Source: Dicyema japonicum (Eukaryota > Dicyemida > Rhombozoa > Dicyemidae). Taken from it: a DNA stretch of 34,042 nucleotides. This document shows, one piece after another, positions 9,881 through 19,189 of this stretch. Numbering within the stretch: position 1 is the stretch's first letter; each line of letters starts with the position of its first letter. Under the pieces are notes generated by a model. The model worked only from the letters and a program-made list of their open reading frames with translations, was not told the DNA's origin and ran no database searches. Made by a program: the position numbers and the translations under genes. Where the stretch lies: assembly GCA_011109175.1 (NCBI GenBank), contig RDEW01000012.1, positions 717,932 through 751,973 on the forward strand, read 5' to 3'.

Positions 9881-10862
9881 TTAAAGAATAGGGACATATA
9901 CCATTTGTCTTATCATATTTCGGCGCTTAATAACAAATGCGACGACTCCGATGATTGTAAATGTTATAACAGTGAGTGTAAGTCCTATAATTATATACAT
10001 TTTTGAATGATTAGAAAGTGTATTTTTTCTAGGAGAATTTATTTCATAACACTTCGACTCTAAATTCGGAAAAAATCAAACCTTTTCCAATATAACTGAA
10101 TTTAGAATCATCCTGAAGAATTTGTACCTTAAATTGTGAAAATTCACCATATATGTTATCAGAAAATTTAGTGAGAGACAATTCGAATTTACAAGAATTT
10201 CCAACATCAATCAATTTGTAATTAGTAGGACTCCAATACCCATTATTGATTTTATCGATGATTAACTGAATTTTGGACATATAATATTTGTTTTGAGACA
10301 AAATAAATGTAAAATGTATTTCTAAATATCCCCTCTCAAGAGATAACTCAACACTATTTTTATCAAAATTAATCTTCGTTTTAAAACTCTCGAAAAAAGT
10401 TGAGAAATCATTAATCTAATATTAAAGTATACAATTTACAATTTCAACTTTGTTATTAAAAAAATTTGTGACTATTAAATGCCCACTTAATATAGCTTTC
10501 AGTCGATTTTTCGCAATAAAATACCAATATCGAATATTTGGATCGTTTGATGGATCACAGTCATGTGCTGAATAAAACTATCTCAAACCTTTTTCAATAA
10601 AATGTGAATATGAGTGATTATTGTAAAATTTTATTGCCAAAGAATATAATGTGAGAATACTACCATTCTCAAAAAATACGGATCTATTTCTGCATCTGTA
10701 ATAATCTCCATGTTTAATATTCGGAAAATATGTTGTATTTGTATAAATTTCATTATCTTTATGTGTTAACTATTAAATACTAGAATTTAATTTTATTTTT
10801 ATTGAGATGTTGTAAAATTCGTCTGAGAATTCAATAAAAAATTGGTAGATCAAGTTATTCAT
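9881..10862 (-). CDS. LAMP: LAMP-like lysosomal membrane glycoprotein (copy b)
   Basis: Five exons (10862-10781, 10756-10589, 10567-10440, 10415-10082, 10059-9881) joined over introns of 24, 21, 24 and 22 nt give a 296-residue frame with consistent phases. The first lumenal domain has GDYYRC and AHDCDPSN (Cys pair 38 apart). The second has GNSCKFELS and ESKCYE (40 apart). This is the paired-Cys spacing of LAMP domains, including FSQFKVQILQDDSKF, which matches the family's 'VQAFxVxxGxF' strand. A single membrane helix (MYIIIGLTLTVITFTIIGVV) is followed by a KRR stop-transfer and a tail ending MVYVPIL, a tyrosine sorting signal like LAMP's terminal GYQTI. Several N-x-S/T glycosylation sites are present. 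The N-terminus is incomplete: no signal peptide at ATG 10862, and the upstream sequence is frameshifted relative to copy a. It lies 75 bp beyond the Max-like gene on the same strand. Confidence 0.75.
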
Positions 10863-10937
10863 TTTGATTGTAAATGACAATACATCTTTAAAAATGGTGG
10901 AAATACGTACAATTGAATTATTGGGAGATAGAGCTAG

Positions 10938-11535
10938 TTAAATAGAGAATGTGGGAGATAGAGCTAGTTCAAATAATCTGTGGACTTTACTAAAGACCCT
11001 ACCATATCCATTAGAAAAGTTGTTGTAAGCAGAATTGCCTAAATAAGAAGGGTTCTCAGTATTCTTATAACCAGTAATGGTGTTACAATCAATCTGAGAG
11101 TCATCCTAGAGATCTTTGATGGTGGAGTAGCAGTCATCCTTCACCTTATTCTCCCCGTTGTCGATTAATCCTTTTTTCAAGAGATTTTCTGAAATAAAAC
11201 GATTCCATTAACTGCAGCACAGCGAGTAATTTTTACCTTTGTGGTGGAGGGACTCCATTTGTTTCTGGAAAATTGAAATTTTATCATCAACGCTGTCCAT
11301 CTTGCCATTCAAATAATAAATATAATCAATTGAGCCGTTTAAAACGTCGAAGCGGGAATTCTAGATTCATAATGCTTACAACCATCAATGTATTTTCAGG
11401 GACAATGCCTCGGAGATCATCGAAATAGGAATCGATTTCTCTTCTCCGATTTCTTTCACGTTCGTTATGGCGTTGTCTACGGCTCTCGTATTGGTCCTCC
11501 TCAAAGTTTTTCCAATCAAAATTGAATCCGTCCAT
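10938..11535 (-). CDS. MAX: Max-like bHLH-leucine zipper transcription factor
   Basis: Exons 11535-11380, 11360-11237, 11188-11145 and 11105-10938 give 163 residues. The basic region RRQRHNERERNRR carries the His, Glu and Arg that class-B factors use to read CACGTG. Helix 1 is EIDSYFDDLRGIVP. Helix 2 begins SRFDVLNGSIDYIYYLNGKM and aligns without gap to Max SRAQILDKATEYIQYM once a 19-nt intron (11361-11379) is removed. A zipper with I/L/M heptads follows (KISIFQKQMESLHHKENLLK). The second intron is 48 nt (11189-11236); a 25-nt alternative acceptor at 11212 would give a much shorter end. The third, 39 nt, removes an in-frame TAG and extends an Asn/Ser-rich tail to TAA 10938. Max proteins dimerise with Myc- and Mad-type partners in the nucleus. 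Mlx or Mnt relatives are possible, but the short Max-like length favours Max. Confidence 0.75.
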
Positions 11536-11742
11536 TCGAAAAATGCTAAATAATTAAATTTATAATTTTTTGACGATTTTATTTATTTATATTATAAATA
11601 AATTTATAAAATAAATAAAATTATATTTAATCTTTTCTAAATTATTCAAAAAAATAAATAAATAAAGTCATTCAAGAGTTTATGAGTAAAAAATATCAGT
11701 TTTTGGTAGACAAGAATATCCAAGCCACGGCAGAGTGAGACC

Positions 11743-12105
11743 NNNNNNNNNNNNNNNNNNNNNNNNNNNNNNNNNNNNNNNNNNNNNNNNNNNNNNNNNN
11801 NNNNNNNNNNNNNNNNNNNNNNNNNNNNNNNNNNNNNNNNNNNNNNNNNNNNNNNNNNNNNNNNNNNNNNNNNNNNNNNNNNNNNNNNNNNNNNNNNNNN
11901 NNNNNNNNNNNNNNNNNNNNNNNNNNNNNNNNNNNNNNNNNNNNNNNNNNNNNNNNNNNNNNNNNNNNNNNNNNNNNNNNNNNNNNNNNNNNNNNNNNNN
12001 NNNNNNNNNNNNNNNNNNNNNNNNNNNNNNNNNNNNNNNNNNNNNNNNNNNNNNNNNNNNNNNNNNNNNNNNNNNNNNNNNNNNNNNNNNNNNNNNNNNN
12101 NNNNN
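11743..12105. other. Assembly gap (363 N)
   Basis: A run of N. The LAMP-like copy a enters it from the high-coordinate side. The sequence on the low side (11646-11742) does not match the LAMP-like gene, so the 3' half of copy a must lie inside. Copy b has about 625 bp beyond the corresponding point, more than the N count, so the gap length is probably nominal or copy a is truncated. Confidence 0.95.
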
Positions 12106-12600
12106 GATTTTTCCCAATAAAATACCAATATCGAACATTTGGATCGTTTGATGGATCACAGTCATGTGCTGAATAAAACTATCTCAAACCTTTTTCAATA
12201 AAATGTGAATATGAGAGATTATTGTAAAATTTTATTGCTAAAGAATATAATGTGAGAATATTACCATTCTCAAAAAATACGGATATATATCCGCATCTGT
12301 AATAATCTCCATGTTCAATATGCGGAAGATATGTTGTATTTGTATAAATTTCATTATCTTTATGGAAGATATGTTGTATTTGTATAAATTTCACTATTAA
12401 ATACTAGAATTTAATTCTATTTTTATTGAGATGTTGTAAAATTCGTCTGAGAATTTAATAAAAAACTGGTAGATCAAGTTATTCTTTTGGATTGTAACTG
12501 ACATTTCATCAAAAGACAATTGGAAATACTTACAATTGAATTATCGCTTGTCTACCATTATTATTTATAAAATACATTTGTAATTGTACTTTTCAATAAA
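12106..12600 (-). CDS. LAMP: LAMP-like gene, 5' part (copy a, cut by gap)
   Basis: This segment parallels copy b (10505-10900) at high identity, including the same 21-nt intron (12169-12189) and the exon reading KNNLIYQFFIKFSDEFYNIS, then HGDYYRC and AHDCDPSNDPN. Upstream, the frame remains open further than in copy b (YFQLSFDEMSVTIQ), so this copy keeps the better 5' end. A 40-bp tandem duplication (12324-12403) repeats the acceptor region of the second intron, giving two possible acceptors. The 3' part is lost in the N-gap. Whether it is expressed is unknown. Confidence 0.6.
12324..12403. repeat. 40-bp tandem repeat in LAMP-like copy a
   Basis: The segment starting ggaagatatgttgtatttgt occurs at 12324 and 12364. 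It duplicates an intron acceptor and the first bases of the next exon. Confidence 0.8.
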
Positions 12601-12818
12601 CTTTTAAAATCTATTGACGTTCTATAAATAAAGTCGAAATTCGTTATTGAGAACAAAAACATTAACAACAACATAAATATGTAAAATGAACACGTCGATG
12701 TGTATAATTTAGGTCACTTGTATTGATGAATTTATTTTTAATAATTTAAATAAATGATATTTATAATGATTTTATAATTATAATAATCTTATTTTCATTA
12801 ATTCATTAATCAAAATAG
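12601..12818. other. A+T-rich spacer upstream of LAMP-like copy a
   Basis: No coding or RNA signal seen. It may hold the promoter and 5' leader of the minus-strand LAMP-like copy. Confidence 0.4.
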
Positions 12819-13120
12819 TCCTATGCCTTCCTGGCTGAATGTAACGTACCCTCTAATGAAGATTGCATTATGAAAACTATTCCGCTAAAGAATGAAGTGA
12901 TGTCTGCGACGGTAGGACGTGGGACAAAAAATGGAAGAGAGCGGAATTACTTCTCCACCTCTCTTCGGAAACAAAGGCTTGTAATGAAATATTGGAAGAT
13001 GGATTTGGTCGGCACAAGCAGATGTTCTCCCTTTGGTTCCATTTTTTTTATAAAAGTTTTCCTCCCCTATGGCTTTGATAACCTATTGCAGTTGACATAT
13101 TCATTTCTGAGCATCTCCCT
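12819..13120 (+). CDS. Unidentified split gene fragment with a 26-nt intron
   Basis: After an acceptor-like tag at 12816-12818, the plus strand reads SYAFLAECNVPSNEDCIMKT and continues to VMSAT. A 26-nt GT-AG intron follows (12912-12937), then RAELLLHLSSETKACNEILE and DGFGRHKQMFSLWF. The continuous sense across the splice, with no stops and a plausible helical composition, supports a real gene. I do not recognise the family. The 3' end is unclear: either a stop follows quickly, or a further intron leads into 13090-13130. The 5' end is also missing. Confidence 0.35.
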
Positions 13121-13249
13121 GGTAGCTCATGAACTATAAACGCATTGTATATAGCTTGAGTAAATTTTGATTATAGTCAATTAAATTAGATTGGACCTCG
13201 TGAAAGTTCTTTCTAGCAATATTTTCTTCTATTTACGACGCGTGCCACA

Positions 13250-13450
13250 GTTAATTTGGATTCAAAACACGGAGATCAAAGACACAAATAGCCTGAGGTC
13301 ACAAATGACGTCGCAGTTAAAACCAATGATAACGATTCTCAACTAAAATCCTTTGCACTGACTTCCTGAAATTTTATGAAGTTGGCATAGGTGAGTTAAT
13401 TTATGCTGACGACGTCGACTTCATACAGAGGGATAGACGATGTCTCTTAA
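13250..13450 (+). mobile_element. Short reverse transcriptase scrap with YADD box
   Basis: The plus frame at about 13384-13440 reads FYEVGIGELIYADDVDFIQR, the catalytic YADD motif and flanks of a LINE reverse transcriptase. Surrounding frames are broken. Too little remains to name the clade. Confidence 0.6.
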
Positions 13451-13477
13451 TGAACTTGAATAATGGTTCCTAATAAT

Positions 13478-13552
13478 TATAACTGAGTAAATTTAATAAT
13501 AAATGTTTTAATTGCTATAACTGAGTAAATTTAATAATAAATGTTTTAATTT
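13478..13552. repeat. 38-bp tandem repeat
   Basis: The unit starting tataactgagtaaatttaat occurs at 13478 and 13516. Confidence 0.85.
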
Positions 13553-13653
13553 TTGCGCATTTTTTTCAGCGATTTTTCCAAATCATTGGCTATTTTCTTG
13601 AGTATCTGGATGGACTCCTAGTATATCTTTACGTTGACAAAGAAGACGTTAGG

Positions 13654-14067
13654 TCACAACCGTTCGTAGATAGCCTCGTGGGAATTGAATTCTGAATTAC
13701 TGGGCTTCTCGTTGGCCACAACGTAGATTAAGGGAGAGTCCTTTCTGAGGCTTCGTATCTTCATTTGTAGGTTGTACACGTGTTTGAAGGACCGTTGTTC
13801 ATGTTGGTCAAACACGAGGATGAATGCGTCCGACTCCACAATGTTGATCCTCTCCATTGAAGGAAAGAAACAGCTCCCACCTGAGTCGATGACTTTAAGG
13901 TTGATTTCTTTCTTTAAAACTCTCATTTTGAGATTGTAGCAGTTCTCTACGGTGGCTTTGTACGGTCTCTCTTGGTGAGGGAACATGATGCTCTCTATGA
14001 AGGACGTCTTCCCAGTTAGAGGACTACCCATTATACACAACCGTATCTGTTTCTGACAGTTCAGCAT
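13654..14067 (-). CDS. Ras-like small GTPase, C-terminus interrupted
   Basis: An uninterrupted 137-codon frame from ATG 14067 encodes a Ras-fold protein. The P-loop is GSPLTGKT. An effector-like TVENCYN resembles the TVEDLY of RASD/Rhes-type proteins. The switch II region is VIDSGGSCFFPSM (a DxxG variant of DTSGNYSFPAM), followed by DAFILVFDQHEQRSF. The guanine-specificity motif NKxD is degraded to NEKP, so nucleotide selectivity may be altered. After TGA (about 13651) the same frame continues with VFFVNVK, which fits the SAK region, a TAG, then a helix ESIQILKKIANDLEKSL that fits the last Ras helix. Several GT-AG pairs of 15-40 nt lie here, but none I tried restores the whole frame. Either splicing is more complex or the gene is truncated. 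No prenylation box is visible. Confidence 0.65.
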   Translation of the reverse strand: MLNCQKQIRLCIMGSPLTGKTSFIESIMFPHQERPYKATVENCYNLKMRVLKKEINLKVIDSGGSCFFPSMERINIVESDAFILVFDQHEQRSFKHVYNLQMKIRSLRKDSPLIYVVANEKPSNSEFNSHEAIYERL

Positions 14068-14852
14068 TATTTTTAGTAAATCACCTGTTTTATATATTCA
14101 CATTGATCGGTTCTATTAATAGGAACTGTGGAGGTCATAACTTTTGTTGGCCTTTCTTTCATTTCGGGGACATTTCGTTCATAATATTTTGGCTGTTTGC
14201 TCGGGGGATAGCTTTATTAAATGTTTCCATCTCCTCAAGGTCGATATGCCACCTTGTCCCCTAGACTTGTAAACATTGGAAATAAAAGCTGTGACATAAG
14301 GAGAAACGGATGCACGAATATGTAGGTTTGAATCCCATCGGACTCCAATTGGATGAAATTGGAGAAGTCTAGTTTGGGGAGAACAAGGTTATTACTTCTC
14401 GAATGTTCTTACAATAAGGAATTTGAGTTTTCAAGACGAATATCATCCACCCTACATAAAATACGATGAGCTATCCAAACTCTAAGCTTTCCGTGAGTAG
14501 GGGTACCACGAGCATATGAGTTTTCAAAAAATAATTTCTTAAATTTTGTGGCCTAACATGATCGAAAATCAAAAATGATAGATTTATAAAATATGGTTAT
14601 AAAATGAAATAAGTGAAGGAATCTAACGTGGAAGATTATCCAGGGTGTTGCAGAAGAAGATTACTAGTTGCCTTAAAACAATAATAAGTTTGACGAATCA
14701 ACACACTTGATCTCTTCGGATCAATGCACTTATGCACTTATTTAGTAATATAAGTCGATTTATACTAAATATAAATTAACAATTTAAATAAACGTAATTA
14801 ATATTATAAATAAATAAATTTATAATATAAGATAGGTTAATTTCCAGTAGTG
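14068..14852. other. Intergenic, no clear gene
   Basis: No family recognised. At 14322-14335, ggtttgaatccca resembles a tRNA B-box, but the T-stem is mismatched and no tRNA fold forms around it. Short minus-strand stretches such as EEMETFNKAIPRANSQN look coding-like but cannot be assembled. Confidence 0.4.
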
Positions 14853-15340
14853 CAGTGGTGTGAAACTCATTTCGCTTAGAGGGCCGCATTTATAATAATT
14901 CCTCATAAAGGGAAGATTAGTTCTGGTATATTAATTTTTAAGAATATATTTATTATAATTAAAACCAAAAATAAGAGAAAGCTAATTTAATTATTACTCT
15001 TTAATTTTGGGGATTAAATCGCTACTTCCAGAGGATTGACTTCTTTTTTGGATACAATTTTGATATGTCGGGCGTGTTGTTCCAAATTTTGTTAAAACAG
15101 ATAAATTTTCATAAGTGAGTCTCGTTATTTGAGCAGTTTTTGTCAATTTCATAATATAAAAAAGCTGTTCAAGACATATCTCGAACCAAACATAGCAAGA
15201 TTTTTGTCACAAACTTTTTAAAGTTTTAAACTTTCTAGGAAGATACGAAAAAACAGGTATTCCAGCCTCCAAATAATTAGCTTAAGCATAGAATCTGATT
15301 GGATTTCCTATAGTTTCATTTATAAGTTTTCATATGCATT
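14853..15340 (-). mobile_element. hAT DNA transposon 3' end relic
   Basis: The plus strand at 14853 begins CAGTGGTGTGAAACTCATTT and continues to GAGGGCCGCAT, a typical hAT terminal inverted repeat. Reading minus from about 15330 to 15010 gives pieces of the C-terminal dimerisation domain. They include GIPVFSYLPRKF, AMFGSRYV (the family's SMFGSTYVCEQ) and, after frame changes, LTKTAQITRLTYENLS and a TTRPTYQN...KRSQSSGS end. Frames are broken and the rest of the transposase is absent. Hallmarks match ZBED5/GTF2IRD2-like hAT elements. The opposite terminal repeat was not found. Confidence 0.65.
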
Positions 15341-15849
15341 GTAAAAATTAAAAAAATGGTGCAGTTAGTATATTGAGAGAAACCTACAAGTTTTAAAAGA
15401 ATCCTCGGAAACTACAAAAATTAAATGAAGATGACTCAAACATCTCAAGACGATAAAGAGAACGTTTAATGATAATAGCTAAGAATTTTATTTTTAAAGA
15501 ACGAACTTTGTATATGGGAGCAAGGGATGAAACCTCTAAATAGTCTAATCATTTGGAAAATAACCAGACTATCTATTTCAACACTTTATTACATCAGACC
15601 GCCTGTAATACTTAACACCGACAATGTCCAATGATTATGGATCGATTGTGTGAAATACATTGTATATGTGGACAACCTAGAACCCATTATTATTTATTAA
15701 CCCCGGATACACCGAGAAAGAAGTTAAAGTAAACAAATAATTAAGTGTATCCAGTTTTCACTTCTACAGAAACAGAGTCCATCCGGAATCAGCATAAATG
15801 GTAAGACGTCCATAGTTGCAGTTGTGGAAACCCCTCCAGTGGAATGGGG
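15341..15849. other. No recognisable content
   Basis: A+T-rich DNA; probably older transposon debris. Nothing supportable. Confidence 0.4.
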
Positions 15850-16010
15850 GAGAGCAAATGATCTTTTTCGTGCCGACCTGGCACTGGGCGCTACCTAGAC
15901 AGGTGGATCACATGACGCCACTCTAATAGGAAGAGAGGAGGAACAGACAAACAAAACAGAAACTTGAATCAATTAACCACGAAGCACCACATGGCTCCAC
16001 GCGGCTAATT
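15850..16010 (-). mobile_element. SINE-like dispersed repeat, copy 1
   Basis: On minus, this segment contains GTCATGTGATCCACCTGTCT then GTAGCGCCCAGTGCCAGG. It shares most positions with 29165-29350 (GTCATGTGATGCGCCTATCT, then AGTGCTAGG), in the same orientation and both preceded by a T/C-rich TTCCT stretch. No protein coding is seen. Two copies in one window suggest a short non-coding repeat family. Confidence 0.45.
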
Positions 16011-16061
16011 TTTTTTCATTGGATTCAGGGTCAAGTTGAAAGATTTTAATTTATTAACTCA

Positions 16062-16359
16062 AAGTGTTGGACATCTTCGAAAAGCTTGAATATATTTACG
16101 AGAAAAAACTTTTCTTTTCCTAGTGGCTAATCTATGATTCCATGACCAACCTCACGAGAAAGCTCGGCTTGGATCTGAAATGATTTAATTTAAACGATCA
16201 CTCTACCCTGAAGTGTTGGACATCTTCGAAAAGCTTGAATATATTTACGAGAAAAAACTTTTCTTTTCCTAGTGGCTAATCTATGATTCCATGACCAACC
16301 TCACGAGAAAGCTCGGTTTGGATCTGAAATGATTTAATTTAAACGATCACTCTACCCTG
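16062..16359. repeat. 149-bp tandem duplication
   Basis: Bases 16062-16210 repeat at 16211-16359 with a single visible difference (ggcttgg versus ggtttgg). Each unit contains an open stretch on plus, VLDIFEKLEYIYEKKLFFS, then TAG, then YDSMTNLTRKLGLDLK; the family is not recognised. Confidence 0.9.
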
Positions 16360-16989
16360 TGGTATCAGTGTTAATTAAATTATAGCATCCAACAGTAACT
16401 TTAATTATGTCGGTTTTCTACGAAATAGGCATATAAACAAATGTGCTAATGAACCACACTCATTTAGAGTCCTAGTTAACAATCAGGGTACGTAAAAGCG
16501 GTTGATATTGGATATTATTAAAATGAACAATACAAAATCCTGATTATTCCTGGTTTGAATCCCGTTCTGTCAACTCCCGTTGAAGGTTCCACATATCTAG
16601 ATGCTTATGGGATTGACAAGTGACACTTCACCAGTGATTCATCACTGCGGAACCGGATTATCTCAGGAACTAACATGCAAGCAAAAAAGTTAGGAACACG
16701 ATGTCCCGGATTAATTAGCATCATTTTTCTTTACCTCTTAAATAAAGCGTGAGTTCTGGCTATGGTGAGGTTTAAGTCATGGAAACATGAGTACTCCTAG
16801 GGGGAAGCACTGAAATACATATCAAACTCTCATTGTTTCCTCTTAACCATCATATTACTTATGCATATATGGTCTCATTTTTATTTTTAAATCGAAAAAT
16901 AAAATAAGTTTAATTAAGCACATTAGTCGGTAACTTTATAGATATTTAAAATAGTCTGAATTTTTAATTGATTATTACTAAATCAACTC
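16360..16989. other. No recognisable gene
   Basis: Intergenic. ggtttgaatcccg at 16552-16564 resembles a B-box but no tRNA fold can be built around it. Confidence 0.4.
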
Positions 16990-18640
16990 GGTCATGACTT
17001 CTGAGAGCGTCAGATGCTCTTGAGAAAAAAACGAAAACTTTCTATTTATCCTTCCACTTGTCTTATGTGAACCGCTTATTAGTTCTGTATTTTTTTCCTT
17101 AAGCCTTTTTCGCCTTATCTGCAAACATAGTCTAGTGTATTTGCAATTTTTTTAATTTAGGCAAGAAAGGTAGATGTCTTTGAGAGATTATCGAAGATAC
17201 AGTAGGATGTTCAGTATTAGTCCTTAGGTATAGTTAGCCAATCAACTTCCTTGGGAATTTGGGACAGATAGATCTTTCGAATCAAGATTTTTCTGGGTAT
17301 CGAGTCAAAGGCCTTGTGATTATTGATAGAGCAAATCAGAGTTTTGTGATGGCTAGGCTTTATGAAAGTGATTAGGCCGCGACATCATCTTGGCTTCAGG
17401 CAAGACAGAAGAGGGCCTTGATGCATGAAATTTCATCAAATTGTTTATTTCCTTTTTACTGTCTTCCAATTTGTGGCTCTTCACCTGATTTTTAACATTA
17501 CTGCTTCACATTTTAAATTATGTTTTTCGCTCACTTAGAGCGGGAGTGAGTTATATCCAGTTACATTCCTTTCTTTTTCTGATGCTGTTTTAATCTCACT
17601 GTCAGGCAGCCGGGTTCTCTCCTTAACTTCCTTTGTTTTTTGAGACTTTTCGTTATATAAATTTTTGTTTTGCGGTCAAATGATTTAGGACTGGGCTGTC
17701 CACTTGTGGATGCATAGTTTGATGGCCACTTATGCTGAAATGTTACACTGCATTATCAAGTGATTTGTAACTTTCTCAGTCTAAGAAAATGGGTAGGGTG
17801 AAATAATATTTTAAGGTATTCTCGTATTTGTCCAGTGATGAGAGTATAGACAGGTAATAATAATAACGATTTATTAACGAGAGTTGAGGGTATTACCTCT
17901 GAGTCCTATCATAAGAGTTGGACTCCACACCTGGACCCTTCCTCTTTTTTAAATTTTTTTTTCAGCACGTTTCTCCCAGTTTTATATACGTGTCCTGGAT
18001 CATTGATCTCCTCCTGAAACCATTGATCCGATCCTCCACAATAATGCTAATCAGTTAACAGCTTGTTTTCGTCCTCGCTTAGACAGTCTTTCAGTTTCCT
18101 GTTTAAGGAGAGCTTAATTGCAGCTCTCCTTGTCTTGTCTAGAAGGGATAAGATTTTCTTCCCTCTTCGGAAAGAAGAACCACCCATGAAGTATGCTAGG
18201 AAGAGTAACTCCATTGAAGATTAACAAGTAGGTGTCACGGTACATAGGAGCGACTGAAAAGCTCTTTTTTTCCAGGTATAAACAGATGGCGGGGTTTTGG
18301 CTTTTAAACTAGGTCAGGTGGTTGAGCTGGTGTTGTGCTCTATTCGTATGTATTAAAATTCCAAGATATTCTATTGAAAATGAGAACTCGTTATGACAAG
18401 GGGTCGTCGTGTAAAAAATATTATTTTTAACAAGAGTAATAATTCTTTCTCCACAGCTAGAGGTCTATCCTCTGATGATGGCATAGCCTGTAAATGTCGG
18501 CGTGGAAGAGGAGAGTATTAGCTTCGTCTCTTTGAGAAGCATACATAAATGTTGTGTTTCTTTAGGATATTTAGGAGATCACTTACCTTTCCTTCCATTC
18601 CGTTCACATTCAGTTGAATAATGGATATAAATTTTGGTGG
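16990..18640 (-). mobile_element. Jockey/I-like LINE relic: endonuclease, linker, RT
   Basis: Reading minus, about 18630-18530 gives IIQLNVNGMEGKVSDLLNIL then KKHNIYVC, the first block of a LINE apurinic endonuclease. A degraded ITLVKNNIFYTT block follows. Around 18130-18060 is a basic linker (LLDKTRRAAIKLSLKQETER). At 17390-17240 comes an RT motif A region reading NNHKAFDSIPRKILIRKIYL. Order and orientation fit one heavily mutated element of about 1.6 kb. Stops occur throughout. The plus strand of this region shows nothing coding. Confidence 0.6.
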
Positions 18641-18837
18641 TCCCCGGTTTGGTTTGACGTCACAAGAAAGTTTCCCTCAGGTTAGATCAATAGCATCAAC
18701 AAGAGAGTTTTGCTGTAAAGTTAAGTCCACAATTAACACCACCAGAAACAGTAAACAAAATGACTATCACTAACTTACAATTATTATTAACCAAAAGTCA
18801 CCAACAGTTAATTAAAGGAATTAATTAATGATTCCGA

Positions 18838-19147
18838 CAACTCTGAAGAAGCTCTTCAACTTTCCCCGATGTTGGACGTTTGATCCACCACAGCTACGGA
18901 TTGGGAGTGAGTGTTTCCTATATATTCCTCCGACGTGATGTATTTTCTATTTTTCTTTTTAGGTGCGGAATGGTATTTCTGTGGTAGGCACTTTAGTTTT
19001 CGAAGTATTCCAAGCAATTTGTTCTACAAATCCTACCACCAGCCAACTTAAACCCTTTATATTAAAGATTGAGGAAGTGATAAAGGAACGTTTACCTTAT
19101 CTTTCCCTTGTAAACCTAGGAGTGGACTCTGAGTGTTCCTTTCCATA
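18838..19147 (+). CDS. Unidentified coding-like segment, probably spliced
   Basis: A plus frame from 18963 reads NGISVVGTLVFEVFQAICST and later IEEVIKERLPYLSLVNLG, then stops at 19145-19147. Immediately before it lies a strong donor/acceptor pair (GTGAGT at 18907; pyrimidine-rich ...TTTTTAG at 18962). Removing those 56 nt joins it to LIHHSYGLG or, with another 23-nt GT-AG removal, to SEEALQLSP. I do not recognise the product. The splice model is one of several. It abuts a LINE fragment downstream. Confidence 0.3.
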
Positions 19148-19189
19148 AAAAATTGTAAATTATACTCGATGTGAGTTTAAAGTTAAACA

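Noticed and set aside
9881-10439. V-ATPase accessory subunit S1 (Ac45) instead of LAMP
   Set aside because: The FSQFKVQ...FSY strand resembles Ac45, but the two Cys pairs, the short KRR tail and the terminal YVPIL fit LAMP better.
11646-12165. Long open frames across the gap
   Set aside because: They consist almost entirely of N and carry no information.
14300-14350. tRNA gene suggested by ggtttgaatccca
   Set aside because: The T-stem is mismatched and no acceptor, D or anticodon stems can be formed around it.
16530-16600. tRNA gene suggested by ggtttgaatcccg
   Set aside because: The bases flanking the loop do not pair and no cloverleaf is possible on either strand.
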